Part shown: positions 14,275 to 27,022 of the stretch, piece after piece
Layout: every line of letters begins with the position of its first letter
How positions within the stretch are numbered: the first letter of the stretch is position 1
From: Tragulus kanchil
Lineage: Eukaryota > Chordata > Mammalia > Artiodactyla > Tragulidae
NCBI GenBank assembly: GCA_022376925.1
Contig: JAIOJX010000005.1
Location: 160,843,501-160,907,500 of the forward strand
Length of the DNA stretch: 64,000 bases
Reading direction: 5' to 3'
Notes under the pieces: generated by a model
The model's database searches: none
The model's input: only the letters and a program-made list of their open reading frames with translations
Told to the model about the DNA's origin: nothing
Translations under genes and position numbers: made by a program

Positions 14275-15450
14275 GTCTTATTACTGGTCAAGTAAGAATT
14301 ATCTTCACATTCTCAATGTATCTTTTGCCTGATGCATGTGTTGCAAAAATTTCCCCCAACCTGTGGCTTGCCTCTCATGTCCTTGACAGTGTCTTTTGAA
14401 GATTAATAGTTCTTCCTCTTGATGGATACCAATTTATCCATTTTTTCTTTTATGATTCATACTCTTGGTGCCATATGTAAGAAATCTTTGTATAGTCCAA
14501 GGTCATCAGTTTTCCTGCAGTATTTTCTAAAAGTGTTTACATTTGTAACCCTTTTTGCATTAATTTTTGTGTAGCGTATGCTAATGTTATTGTATGAGGA
14601 AAGGGCCAAGATTTATTTTTTTCCATGTTGATATCCAGTGGATCCAACACTAGTTATTGAAAAAACTTTCCTGTTCCATGGAATTCCCTTGGCATTAAGT
14701 CAAAAAGTGACTGCGTGTTTGTGGGTCTAGCTCTGTTCTCTCTTCTGCTGTGTTCACTGGTTTGTCTTTTCACCAGCACTACATGGTCTTGGTTACTATA
14801 GCTTACCATATGTCTTCAAATCATGCAGTGTATACTCGCTATACTTTCTTATTCTTCACCAAAATTATTTTGGTTATTCTAGTTCCTTTGATTGCCCATA
14901 TAAATTTTAGATGCTGATAATTTGTTTCAGAATCAGACAATTGATGTGGATTGAATTGAAGCTGTCTTTCAGATGAGGGAATAATTGACATCTTAACAGT
15001 GCTGGGGCTTCCAATCTATGAAAACGGTGTATCTCCTTTTAGGAGAATCAAGATTAGGAAAACTCTCCTATAGCCCTTGTATTTTAATAATTAAAAACAT
15101 CATGGACAGATGTTAAATATTGTCAAATACATCTATTGAGATGACTTTGTTTTTTCTTCTTTAGTTTGTTAACTGATTGGTTATGTTTAGCCAGCCCTGC
15201 ACTGGCGAGATAAGCCTCCCTTAGTTATGATGTATTGCTGTGTTATATGCTGCTGCACCCAGGAGGCTGCAAGTTTGAAGGATTTTGGCATGTTCATTCA
15301 GGGTAGCTGTATGGAGTTTTTTATCTCTTCCCCAGCTTTGGCATCAAGGTAATACTGATGTTATAAAATGAGTTGGAAAACACACTTTCTATTTCTATTT
15401 CTTTATTTTTCTATCTTATGGGATAGTTCATGTAGTATTAACATGATTTT
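14275..15450 (-). mobile_element. Old L1 (L1M-type) ORF2 region, antisense
   Basis: AT-rich plus-strand text such as AAGAAATCTTTGTATAGTCC, GATATCCAGTGGATCCAACA and CTTGGTTACTATAGCTTACC is the familiar antisense of mammalian L1 ORF2. Many stops and indels; inactive. Confidence 0.8.
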
Positions 15451-17791
15451 AACTCATTAAGGAGCTCAGAAGTACTGTTCTAGATGAGGAAGGAGGCCTG
15501 GTTCTGTTTACTCCTTATTCCTGCTTCCCAACAGTGCATGCCCACAGTTTTGTTATTTAACAGGAAAACTATAACTGAGGCTCCAGAATAAATAATCACT
15601 CCAGCTGTTCATCACTCACTGCCCCTAAATAGCATCATTTGCTAGAAGGGAAGGCCAAAGAGGAAACTGGAGTAACTATAGGTGCAGTGCCCACAGGCAC
15701 CTCCAGGGGGTGCTGTGTGCCAGGCTATGAGCCTGGTGGGGCCGGGTAGGGTGGCGGAGGTGACTTGAACTGTGATCAGTTCTGATGTGTCGGGGAGGGG
15801 CCCTCTCAGAGTAGTGACCAAGGTCCCAACAGCAGCGGGAACATCACCCACATGCGTTCTCTGCAGGCTTTCTCTGCAGGTGGGGAACCTCTAGGAAGCC
15901 CTTGACTCTCTGGCTTCTTCTCAGCTTCAGGTATTTTCTGTGCGGTGAGGACAGAAACTCAAGTTTATAGACAGTAAGAGGAAGCTGTGGCCAGAAACAG
16001 CCTAAACATGCAAAGGAGTGCAGGGCTGACAGAGATTCTGGTAATGTATGCTTTTTGTTTTTTAAACAAATAAAGAAGATTTATTTTAAGTTAAATCTGG
16101 AGAGAGCCTTTATGTCTAAGCAGTCACTTTTACCAGAAAAACAAAACCTTAAGAATAACAAACAAGGATCAAATGGGATCCTGCTGCCCTAGGTCTACAA
16201 GGCCTTGTGCAATAAGTGTTTGTTCATGGTGATGCCTTCCTTCATAGACCTTGTTCACATCCTGCCTGTGAGGTGATTTCTCCTAAGCCACTCTTTCTCC
16301 TGTTTTATGGGTGAGGACGCTGGGGCTTGGAGAGCTAACAGAATTCGCGCAGGACCGCAGAGCTGAGGAGCAGTGGACTGGCTGAAGGTAGGAAGGATAT
16401 TGTGTGACGATTATGCTCACCCGGGCTTTGGTTCCTGACTCTGTGTCATAACCCAGGTGTGGGCTTGTGGTAGGGAAGGTGGCGGGTAGGGACATGAGCA
16501 AGGTCTAGATCTCTTCTGGTTTTAGTAACTCCAGCAGCGCCACATCTCTGTCCAGCAATTGCCATGCCCAGCAATGCCAGGGCAAATAGTCTGCTGGATG
16601 CTGGGGTGAAGCCTGGACCCCTCAGGGTGAACACCATCCCCCATTCCATGGGAATTCACAGGGTAAGGCGGGATGGTACAGGTGAACGGGAATGGTGGAT
16701 GGAGCACAGCCTTGGGAATCTAAGAGCAGATCCATGTGGGAGGCCTGGGGGCAGACCCTGGAAGGCTTGGGGCTCTGCTTAGGCTCCTGGGCTCAGCCAT
16801 CCCAGTCTCTGATATCTTCTGAGCATCTGTTCTCCGAGAGGGCTGCCTCATTCTCCTCTCTCTTCTCGCATCACCCACCCAAGCCACTAAGGAGAGGTCT
16901 TCCTTTGAGGTCTCTGGGAGGTCGGGAGCTAGCTCTCCTCATGTTACAGTCCTGCCAGCTTGGGCTCTCAGTGGTGCTCATTTTACCTGGCCTGGTTTAC
17001 CTGCAGTGTCTCCTTCCTAGAACACCTTGCCTAGGGTGGCCTCCCCTTGTGTCTGGAGTCATCAGTACATTGCTGGTAAGCCGGGCCTGCCCTCCAGAGG
17101 CCGACCTCTCTTATCCTTTATGCCTTAGGTGTTCCTCTTGCATGTTTCTCTTATGTTCATCAGACATGTCTTTCCATGTCTAAACCCCAATAATTCACAG
17201 GTATCAGAGCTTTTTCTATGAGACCCCTGGGTCCAGCAAATCAAGGATTTGGAGAGTTGTCTTTTCAGTTCCCGAACGTATGGCTATGTTTCAGGTTTGG
17301 GTGCTCAGCACCAGAGGCTTCTGGTGCGTGTTCATGGGGAGCACACATGCGGGCAGAGGTGACTCTTGCTTCCAACCCAGCTACAGGTAGGAAGGCCAGA
17401 GATACTGGGAGAGTATGGGGGAACATGAAGAAAGGGTAGGTCAAGAAGATAATGAGGAAGAGAACGAATATTTCAGACTGAAGGAGTATGACAGAAGGTA
17501 ACAGAGTGACTCCAAAATTTTCGAAGCATTGCTCACAAAGAGAAGCAAGACCTAAGTAAACTTTCTCTAAGTGCCTGGGAAGCATTCATACGTCACTCTG
17601 GGGGCTATAAGCAGTGGCATCAAAGCTCAGTGTCCATTAGTGTGACTATGAACAGTGAGTGATCTGGTTGGGACCTGAGCCCAGGCTAGGCAACCCCACA
17701 TCTGGTTCACGTCTGGCCAGTCTGCTGCTCCTAATTGTCCTCTGCTACCGGGCCCCGAGCTGCCCCTGACTATGGATCCCACATAGCTGGT
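15451..17791. other. Intergenic RBP3-GDF2, unassigned
   Basis: Mixed-composition DNA with one MIR fragment (16.3 kb). I see no exon-like frame with homology and no RNA gene. Confidence 0.6.
16285..16395 (-). repeat. MIR fragment
   Basis: TTTTATGGGTGAGGACGCTG ... GGAGAGCTAACAGAATTC resembles the antisense MIR core. Confidence 0.45.
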
Positions 17792-19973
17792 CATCCAAGC
17801 AGGAGCCCTAATTATACGTGGACAAGCACATTAACCAGGACCATCCCGGGCCAACCATGGTGATGGTCTTTGAACCAGAGGAAGAGGCTGGCCAAGCGCT
17901 GTGTGGCAGGAGCATTTCCAGGCAAAGGAGGGTTTGTCTGGACACTGAGTAGATGACCCCAAAGGCACTGGAGCTGGGGCCCTGCGTGACCTCCAGAATG
18001 AGAGTGTGATCCTGGGCTCTCGAGAGGGCCACGAAGCTCACACGCTCACTGTCCAGTAGAGATGCCATGTGCACATGACCACCCCTCTCTGTGCCCTTCC
18101 CTTCTACCTCTCCCCAGGGAAAGAAGGGCCTGGATGGAGGAACGGGCAGGGTCAGGGGTGGGGGACCATCAGGCCCTGGTCTCACATTCAAGGAAGATCA
18201 CATATCAGACATTTGACTTTATTTCCAAGTAAAACTCTGATGCAGGCATAGAAACACACCACCGGGCTTAAAGGAGGTCTGTCATCCGTCTTCATGATTG
18301 AGCAACACTGTCATACCAAGAATTCGTATTTTCTGTAACTCCAATAATTCAGCAATCACGTTTTATTGTATTTTGGTGTTAAAGCTGTTCATTGGTTCCA
18401 TGTAAACATTTAACACAAGCCATAAAAAAAATATTCTGGGAATTCCAACCAATGGGAACAACCCGGGTCTCTCCAGACCTCCTATGGCCTCTGCCCCGGC
18501 CAGTGATCAGAAGAGCTATGGAGTGGAATCTTAGCCACTTGCAGACTCCTCCTACCCCACCCCACTCCGTGTGTGACTTTGATAGCCAGAGGTCCTCTCT
18601 TGGGGTCCGTGGGGATGGCGTCTACTCCCAGGGCCCAAGCCCAGGACCAGGGCAGGACGCACATGAATCAACAGCCAGCAAGTGCAGCCAGAGCCAAACG
18701 TGGCCAGCAAAGACCTGCGTTCGTCAGTGGCAGGAGTGCTCACCCGGGAAGACTGGATATTACCACCTGAGTACCTGGAGTAAAAACAAAGACGTTGCAA
18801 ATACCAGAGCGAGAATGCATTTATTCCAACAAATTCTAATCCAGGTCTTATCGTCCGTGGAGCTCTTGTGGGAGGGAACCTAGAAGTGACATCCAAGCAG
18901 GAGCCCTAATTATACGTGGACAAGCACATTAACCAGGACCATCCCGGGCCAACCATGGTGATGGTCTTTGAACCAGAGGAAGAGGCTGGCCAAGCGCTGT
19001 GTGGCAGGAGCATTTCCAGGCAAAGGAGGGTTTGTCTGGACACTGAGTAGATGACCCCAAAGGCACTGGAGCTGGGGCCCTGCGTGACCTCCAGAATGAG
19101 AGTGTGATCCTGGGCTCTCGAGAGGGCCACGAAGCTCACACGCTCACTGTCCAGCAGAGATGCCATGTGCACATGACCACCCTCTCTGTGCCCTTCCTTC
19201 TACCTCTCCCCAGGGAAAGAAGGGCCTGGATGGAGGAACGGGCAGGGTCAGGGGTGGGGGACCATCAGGCCCTGGTCTCACATTCAAGGAAGATCACATA
19301 TCAGACATTTGACTTTATTTCCAAGTAAAACTCTGATGCAGGCATAGAAACACACCACCGGGCTTAAAGGAGGTCTGTCATCCGTCTTCATGATTGAGCA
19401 ACACTGTCATACCAAGAATTCGTATTTTCTGTAACTCCAATAATTCAGCAATCACGTTTTATTGTATTTTGGTGTTAAAGCTGTTCATTGGTTCCATGTA
19501 AACATTTAACACAAGCCATAAAAAAAATATTCTGGGAATTCCAACCAATGGGAACAACCCGGGTCTCTCCAGACCTCCTATGGCCTCTGCCCCGGCCAGT
19601 GATCAGAAGAGCTATGGAGTGGAATCTTAGCCACTTGCAGACTCCTCCTACCCCACCCCACTCCGTGTGTGACTTTGATAGCCAGAGGTCCTCTCTTGGG
19701 GTCCGTGGGGATGGCGTCTACTCCCAGGGCCCAAGCCCAGGACCAGGGCAGGACGCACATGAATCAACAGCCAGCAAGTGCAGCCAGAGCCAAACGTGGC
19801 CAGCAAAGACCTGCGTTCGTCAGTGGCAGGAGTGCTCACCCGGGAAGACTGGATATTACCACCTGAGTACCTGGAGTAAAAACAAAGACGTTGCAAATAC
19901 CAGAGCGAGAATGCATTTATTCCAACAAATTCTAATCCAGGTCTTATCGTCCGTGGAGCTCTTGTGGGAGGGG
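17792..19973. repeat. Tandem duplication 5 (downstream of GDF2), offset 1098
   Basis: Left copy 17792-18889, right copy 18890-19973. Differences include lost C residues near the start of the right copy and garbled bases after GGAGGG at the left copy's end. Confidence 0.95.
19916..19921 (-). terminator. Candidate GDF2 poly(A) signal
   Basis: AATAAA on the minus strand, about 1.12 kb downstream of the GDF2 stop codon. A copy sits at 18820-18825 in the duplicated block, and another AATAAA lies further down near 19316. The 3' end of GDF2 cannot be fixed from sequence alone. Confidence 0.3.
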
Positions 19974-21043
19974 AGCCCCTCGGTCTGTGACCGTGGTGAG
20001 CTGGCTATGCTGACTAAGGAACTGTAGAGACTCAGGCCTTGGGCTGCCCCATCCCTCGGGATCAACGGTCCCCTGCAGTCCATGGTGCAGTCTGAGTCCT
20101 TGGCAGTGAGTGACCCTGTATGAAGCATGGGTCACACAAGCTCTGTCCCAGCGGGTCAAAGTACCTCTGGTCACCGCGCACACAGCAGCCTGAGGGCATT
20201 TGTCCTGCATGTCTCCATCCTGCCTCTGGTTTCGGGGAGAGTTTTCAGTGACTCGGGGGCATCTTAAAAAGCACTTGGACGCCAAATCAACACTGAAGCA
20301 GGCACGGCGCAGTCAGAACATGGATGTGATAAGCGGTGCGGTCATCCTGCTGGGCACTGGCCGGACTCCGTCTGTTTGCCCCCCAGCCTCCCTCTGAAAG
20401 TCTAGTTGTCTTCAGTTACCAGGTGACCTGTTTATCTGCAGCAGGGTACTTGGGGAGGTCCTGGGTCTTGGTGATTTACAGACCCGTGGAGACCCCTGGA
20501 TTGGAATCTTGCCACTGACGCTTGCTACTCGAACTACCCAAGTTTTGGCTCCTGTACGTGTGAATAGGGAGTCGTGACGCCCATCAAAAGAGTCATGGGA
20601 ACAGTGTGGAGTGGGCGTGGCACATGCATCCTATTCCTTTCTCCTCCATTCACGGTGGTTATCGTGATGAACCTGGTCCCTCTCATTTCCTTTAATTTCT
20701 ATTACTCTGTGTGCATCTCCCATTTAGAATCCTCGGCTTCGTTGTGCTCAGCTTTCTGCTGACTCTGGCTTATTCTTTCTCTTGTCCCCACTTCTTCTTT
20801 CCCTTTCACCCCAGCAGCCCTTCCAGGCTTTCCTCTTCTCCCCAGACCCTGCTGCCCATGGGCACCCCTCCCTTGTAGTTCAGCCCAGTGGGGTGAGCTT
20901 GGGGTGGGCCCTGAGAGGGAGAGCAGGTCTTTACCTCGAGGACCTGGTGGCTCCCCTTCCTTCTCCAGGTGGGTATGCCCGGCGGGACACAGGACCTCTC
21001 ACTAGGAGCCCTTCCACCCTGCCTCCCCCGCCCGCGGCCAGCA
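19974..21043. other. GDF2 3' UTR and flank
   Basis: Directly downstream of the GDF2 stop. It holds no recognisable coding sequence; the part down to about 19.9 kb may be 3' UTR, ending near the AATAAA at 19916-19921. Confidence 0.4.
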
Positions 21044-21993
21044 CTACCTGCACCCGCACTCTGCCACACTCATCCCCTCATAGTGGTACTTGAGGGTGGG
21101 GACTCCCATGTCATCTTTGTAGAGGATGGAGATGGGGCTCAGTTTGGTGGGCACGCAGCAGGCCTTGCCCACCTTCATGGGGAACTTGAGATGCACCAGG
21201 GTCTGCACGATGGCATGTTTGGTGGGGGTGACATCATCAGCCAGGGGGAAGAAGCAGCCTCCTTTACATTCAAAGGCGTCGTACTCTTTGGGTGCGATGA
21301 TCCAGCTGTCCCAGCCGATGTCCTCGAAGTTCACCCGCAGGGAGGTCTTCTGACAGTGGTTGTTGGCCCCAGCACTCCTCTTCCGTCTGGCCAGAGGCGA
21401 CCCCGTGGCTGTGTGGCTTTGCACATCCTCCCCGTCCTCGTCCTTGTTCTCACCTGCCTCCAGCAGGCTGTTCTTGGACACCTTCTTGAGCACGCTCTCC
21501 TGCTCGTGGCCGATCATCTCCCTGAGCTCCAGCCTGGTCTCCTTGGTCCCGTGGCTACGGTCATTGGAGAAGACAACAAAGAAGGGCAGGTTTTTGGATC
21601 CTGGGGGGACACTGATGTCCAGCTTGTCACAGCCCTTCCTGTGACTCTCCACCGTCACCTCCAGTTTATTCTTGCTCTTGCTGGAGTCTGCTCGGACCCA
21701 CCGCTTCACAGCGCTGGATACCTCAAAGGTCTCCCAGCCCTCGTTCCGGATGTCCTGGGACACCAGGAAGGTCTTGGTGCCCCCAGGAGCATCCCGGACC
21801 TCGGCTCCATCCAGAACGTCATAAATGACCGTGTTTCCTTTCAGCTCGGGAGAGGGGTCCACGTGACTCTGACAGGAGAGGTAGAGTCGGAGCTCGGCCC
21901 TGGTGATCTGCTCGTGCCTGGGGATGGAGATATTGAAGAGCAAGATGTGTTTCTGGAATGGGAGGTCTTCTGTGGCGGCCACAGAGACAGCAT
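21044..21993 (-). CDS. GDF2: GDF2 (BMP9) exon 2, coding part
   Basis: BMP9 is a circulating ligand made mainly in liver that signals through ALK1/BMPR2 and endoglin on endothelium. This 950-bp coding exon starts after a CAG acceptor (21996-21994) in phase with exon 1 (SFSVE|D AVS) and ends at TAG (21046-21044). It encodes the rest of the propeptide ([26 protein letters not shown]), the furin site RRKR followed by [13 protein letters not shown], and a mature domain of about 110 residues with the seven cystine-knot cysteines. Typical motifs are [44 protein letters not shown] and a terminal ECGCR. With exon 1 it gives 431 residues, against 429 in human. The exon is not duplicated. Confidence 0.97.
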
Positions 21994-22779
21994 CTGAAAT
22001 GAAAATATACAATTGTTTACTGGGAGGGCCTGTTTTCGTCACACCAAAGCTGAGACTCATGGCTTAGATGAAAGGGCTCCCGGCATGATATTGTCTCTCT
22101 CTTTGGTTTCACTGAAGTCCTTAATGTACAAGGGTAGTTAAAAGGTACATTTGGAATCTTCCAAAGAACAACAGAGGCAGGAGCTGCCTTGCTTTGAATT
22201 TGGCAGCTCCAGCCGTTTCCTGAGCACCTACTATGTGCCCAGCTTTGCACTAGCAGCTGTGCATACTGTATTTTACTTTTCTCTTCACATTGAGGATCTA
22301 ATTATTGGTATACTTTTACAGATATGGAGACTGAGATTTAGAGTGTCTCACTTGCCAAAGTGAAGACATCCTGTTAAGATCCTCGCTTAAAAAAAAAAAG
22401 AACCAAATAAACAAAACAGCAAAGCACACTATCAGCCTCAGAAAGCAAATCCTAAGTGGATGATTTTAAAGGAGAGATCCTAGGAGGGGATGGTGAAATT
22501 TTATTGCTAAAATGTTAAAAATGACATCTAAATCATGTAAAAAATCATTTAGAATTTAACTTCTGAACAAAATGAAAATAGGCTTTTCTTTTTTTTTAAT
22601 GCGTGAGGAAAAATAGATTAACCTCAATAGCTTGGTCATATGAGGCCTGTATAGAGCTTGCCTTTTAGCTACACAACGGTCTCACCTCCCACTTTCCTGG
22701 CTGACACTCAAACATGAACACATCTCTATTACACCATGGTCTGGTCACAGGAGGGAAGAGGAGCTGTGTGCTTTGAGTA

Positions 22780-23050
22780 CCTACTATGTGCCAACATGAG
22801 GGGACACTGTGTGCTATCATGAAGCCTGGCAGCATCTAACAAGCTAAAGTTCCAATCTTGACTCTCCCTCTTCTATGCCTATGACCTGGGCGACATCCTG
22901 AGTCTCTCTGGGCCTCAGTTCACTCATCTGTAGAATGGGGTTCATCCTACCAGTCTCCCAGGGTTGGTGTAAGGCTTCTACAAGAAAGCACATGGAAGTT
23001 ACCTAGTGCTGTCCCTGGCTCACAGCAGATGCTCAATCAATATTTCTAGG
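22780..23050 (+). repeat. MIR in the GDF2 intron
   Basis: CTATGACCTGGGCGACATCC ... GGGCCTCAGTTCACTCATCT ... CACAGCAGATGCTCAATCAA is a full-length-like MIR. Confidence 0.65.
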
Positions 23051-24499
23051 TCCTCCCCAGACTGTCGTCCCTACCTGTGCCCACCCCCCGAGCACATGGC
23101 TTTTCACACAGCTCTCTGTGTGCCCTCACCAAGTCTGGACGCGCTGTTCTGTCCCAAGCACCACATGTTAAGCCTGCCAGGGCATATGTGAGTGTGTCCG
23201 TGAGCAGTGCATGAACCACTGGCTGGGCTGCCTTGAAAATGGCCTTGGACTATATCAGACATCTAGTGCCCTCTCTGCCTGATCCACACTCATGTGAGAA
23301 TGATCTCTGCCTCCACAGCAGTTCTGGCCACAGACAGAGCAGAGATCAGATCGGAGAGCTTGCTTCCAGGATGCGGACAATGCCGAGGGTAGGGGAGCAG
23401 CGAGGGTACCCTGAGATGGCTTCCAGCACTGGACTCTCAGATTATAGAATTTGGTGATTAGGTCCAGCCAACAAAGCCCAGCCGTTCCTTAGCAGAGGTT
23501 ACAGACATGTCCTATGGGCATAGTGAGATGCTGGCAGTATCTGTATTACCTGGAGACTGTGTTAAAAAACAATTAAGCCCATCTTTTAGAAATCAGGCAA
23601 GTCCACAATAAATATATACATTTTTTCCTTCTTTGGGGCCATCAGAAAATACAACCTTGTCGGGCACATAGCACGACCGCAGCTAGGACCTATGCCTGTT
23701 AGTGAGTCAGTGGGTTTGCAGGTCTTAAGCCCAGGAAGGAAGGAGCCCTCTGGACCTGGTTGTTAGAGGCTGCAACTGCAGGAAAAGCCTGAGCTACGCA
23801 GACAGGTGGGTCTCGGTCAGAATCCAGCTGTCTAACTAGTATACGAACTGGGAAAGCTTCCTCAGGGTCTGCAAGCTTTGGCTTACTGCTCACAGGATCA
23901 CGTCACCTACCTGGTGTGAATTAGTGGACATAAGCCCTATGTGGACATTTGTTATCTTCTAGTCTTACTAAATCAGGGAAATTATTTTATGTTTAGGAAA
24001 TAATTAAATTGTCTTCCAATGTTTCTCAGACGAAGTTATCTGAATGTTAAACACCTTTTGATGAACGAGAAATAGACATTCTTTCAGTGTTTAAAAATAT
24101 GCGGTTTAGTTGGAGGTTAAGTCAGTTTGTGTCTGTGTAGGAAGGAGAGCTAGGGAAGGGTAGAAGAAAGCAAGCAGGCATTCCTCAGCACCTCCTGCGT
24201 CAAGGTAGTGCTAGCCCAGAGAGGGAGAGCTTTCTAGAGCAGAGCGGTTGGGTAGACCTTTCTGCAATGATGAAAAGGTTCTGTAATCACTTCCTAGATG
24301 GTAGCCAGGTGCAATTGCTGAGCACTTGCATCAACACTAGTGAAACTAAATAAGTAAATTATTAATTGTATTTCATTTACACTAATTTAAATGGGAACAA
24401 AGAGTCCCATGTCTCAAGTGGCCGCCATGGTGGGCAGCCCAGCTGTGGACCGCGGAGGCCCCCGTCCCCACCCAGGGCGCCGGCCGGAGCCCACTCTAC

Positions 24500-24845
24500 C
24501 TTCCACGCTGAAGCTGCGCACGATGTTGGACGCGGGGGTGGACGTCTTGTCAGTGGTGTATCTGTTGTACAGATCGATCATGTACTGCGGTGGCTCTGCG
24601 CGGGTTCTGTCCTGGGAGGGGACGCCACTCAGGTTGAGGTTGCGCAGGAAATCCACCTTCATGTTCTCCAAGAACATCCTCAGGTCGAAGGTGCCCCCCT
24701 CCTGCTCGCCGCCGGGGTCCCCTACCAGGCGGGGGGCGTCTCCCCCAGCGGACGGCCGCCCCCGGCTCTCCAGCGGCTTCCCCAGGGCGGAGCAGGCCAG
24801 TAGGGCGAACACGGGCAGGGCCACCCAGAGCGCCCCGCGGCCCAT
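24500..24845 (-). CDS. GDF2: GDF2 (BMP9) exon 1, coding part
   Basis: ATG at 24845 opens [22 protein letters not shown], a signal peptide. The start of the prodomain follows, with [39 protein letters not shown] and [11 protein letters not shown]. The exon ends at 24500 with donor G|GTAGAG (24499-24498), phase 1, matching the exon 2 start. The two-exon structure and the alpha-helix/latency-lasso prodomain sequence match GDF2. The intron is about 2.5 kb (21994-24499). Confidence 0.96.
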
Positions 24846-25019
24846 CTTGGGATGCTCTCGCCCTGCTCTGGAGACTGTAGGAGCCGCGATGTGTTAGCGG
24901 GTGTGGGGAGGGTCCCGGAAGGAGCTGGCCTGCATCGTCCTGCCCACCACTCTGCACCGCGCACCCGGGCCCGCTCTCAGGCTCTCACGCGCCTGCTGTC
25001 CCTGCAGTGCCCTCCACTT

Positions 25020-25095
25020 GTGCTTATCTGGCCCTCGACGCTGTTCAGGCCTCTTATCTGAGGGGGCTTTCTGTTAATGAAGGCTCTATAAACAT
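25020..25095 (-). promoter_or_regulatory. Candidate GDF2 upstream elements (two GATA sites, TTAAT, TATA-like)
   Basis: About 180-250 bp before the GDF2 ATG there are two CAGATAAG-type GATA motifs (minus strand, at 25023-25030 and 25053-25060), a GTTAAT half-site (25073-25078) and a TATAAA on the plus strand (25087-25092). GATA and HNF1-like sites would fit liver expression. The assignment rests only on motif matches and position. Confidence 0.3.
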
Positions 25096-25524
25096 CTGAC
25101 AAACACGCAGGGCTTATGGGAAGGACACAGTCGGCTGCAAAGAATCTGAATTTCTCCTTGGGGTTATCGCCCCCTAATTAGGATCCTTTCTCATTTCCTT
25201 GCCAGCTCCCAGAAGAATCTTGAGACAGGGTGACATATGCTCCATCTCTTGGGCCATGGAAACAAAGAATCCAGGAAACACAGAAGACCTAGAAGTCCTC
25301 CAAATATGGGAACAACCGCACAAAGCTCCCAGCAGCCCCCAGGCTCACCGCTGGGCGGGGATGGGGGCTGGAGTGGGGGGCCATGTCAGGGTGGTAAGAA
25401 GCCTGGTTCCTGTGGAACTGGGACGTGCATCTGGGGCTCAAGCGCTGGGAGCCTTGGGTCCTCATCTGTCAGGTGAATTCCCCAGTCTTAGAGAGCATGG
25501 TAAAAGATGGCACATATAATTGAG

Positions 25525-25655
25525 TGAGGTGGTAGAGACTTTGGAGTCAGACCATATGTGGGTTCAAATCCCAGCTCGCTCAGCTGTTTCTCACAAGCGT
25601 GACCTAGAGCAGGCCATTTCACCTCTCTGGGTCTCCACTTCAGCAGAGACCAGTG
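25525..25655 (+). repeat. MIR
   Basis: GGAGTCAGACCATATGTGGG, TTCAAATCCCAGCTCGCTCA and GACCTAGAGCAGGCCATTTC match the MIR 5' and core regions. Confidence 0.65.
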
Positions 25656-26933
25656 AGGATTTAAGGGGGTGCATGCTCACCATCATGGCAGTTGCTGCTA
25701 GCCCCAGTCAGGCGGGTAGTTGCATTCTGATGGCAGCTTCTCCACCTGGCTCAGACTAAATGGGGAGCCGGGGAGGCAGCCCTGCACCTGCTGGGTCTGC
25801 TCTCTAAGAATGCCACTTACACACCGAGACCTGCTGGCCCTGGCACCCGAGAACAGCTCCGTGATCTGGGGGAGACGGGAGGTTGGTATTGACTCATGTC
25901 AGCTGGGTGGCTGCCCGGGCCACACTCGTCCATCAGGAGAACCATGTAATCTGGGAGAAAACGGAGCGGGGAAGTTCTGAAGCCATAGCAGGCCCAGCAG
26001 AAGCTCCCCAGCCTGAAGAAGCTGGCAAGCTGTGGCCCAGTCAAGTTCTGCTAGGCCTCAGGGCCTGTGTTATTTTAAGAACAGCAGGCCCACACTTAAA
26101 TCTGTCCGTTTCCATCATGTGTGGGTCTGACCACAGCAAAGAATGAGCATAAAAATATTCTGGGAGCCTACTCAGAGGAGGATTTAAATGTGAAGTTTTT
26201 CCAAGCTGGCGGGGCTCCTGAGGGGGGGAAGCAGATTCAGGAAGATGAACAAGAGGCCAGGGCAGGCAGGGTCAGAGATCTTGCATGTGTACCCAGCATT
26301 TCCCCACTTTTAGCTGGGGTGGACTGAAACAGGAATCCCCAGTGGCCAGGCCTGGACAGAACTTGTTGTCCCTGTCCTTTGGGGACACTGCCAAGGAGGA
26401 CGGTTGGGAAGGGTGCAGTTTCAGAAGTGCTGCTTGCAGAGAGGGCAGGAAGCATGCTGGGCTTTGAGCCAACTCAGCGCAAAAACTCCCTGAGGCAGGG
26501 AAAGAAGAACGGGTACATAGCCTCCGGAAGTGGGGCTGCAACTTCGCAGCAGGGACGGAAATGGGAGGAGCTGGGGAACGAGGCAGGCACCCCCCAAGGG
26601 TGTTCCAGTCCCTAGAGGCAACCCAGAAGCGTATCACATTTCAAGGGGCAGAGCCAAGGGACTCAGGGAGGGTGCGGGTGGTGGTGGGGATGGCCTGAAT
26701 GTGCTCTTGAAGTCGGAGGAACTGCTATTTGATGTTTTCTTAAAAACACAACAGATTGTTTTTCTGATGATAACAGTATATATAGTGTAGATAATTTGGG
26801 AAATGCAAAACACTAGGAAGAAGGTAAAAATAACTTGCAGTCTCACCATTTTGAGATATATGCAACTTCACAATCCCCTATTTAAAACACTTGTGCCAGG
26901 AGGGTTTTGAAATGGAGAAAGCTTCAGATTTGG

Positions 26934-27022
26934 GGTTATGGCCATACCACGCTGAAAGCGCCCAATCTCGTCTGATCTCGGAAGCTACGCAGGGTCGAGC
27001 CTGGTTTGTACTTGGATGGGAG
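26934..27022 (+). pseudogene. 5S rRNA retropseudogene, 3'-truncated
   Basis: Matches about the first 89 nt of vertebrate 5S rRNA with a few changes: GGCCATACCAC, ATCTCGTCTGATCTCGGAAG, GCAGGGTCG and GTACTTGGATGGGAGA. The last ~32 nt are missing and there is no poly(A) tail. An 18-bp direct repeat GGAGAAAGCTTCAGATTT flanks it (26914-26931 and 27019-27036), a target-site duplication. This fits L1-mediated insertion of a tailless retropseudogene. It is not expected to be functional. Confidence 0.9.

Noticed and set aside
26934..27022. Functional 5S rRNA gene
   Set aside because: The 3' quarter is missing and the copy is flanked by a target-site duplication.
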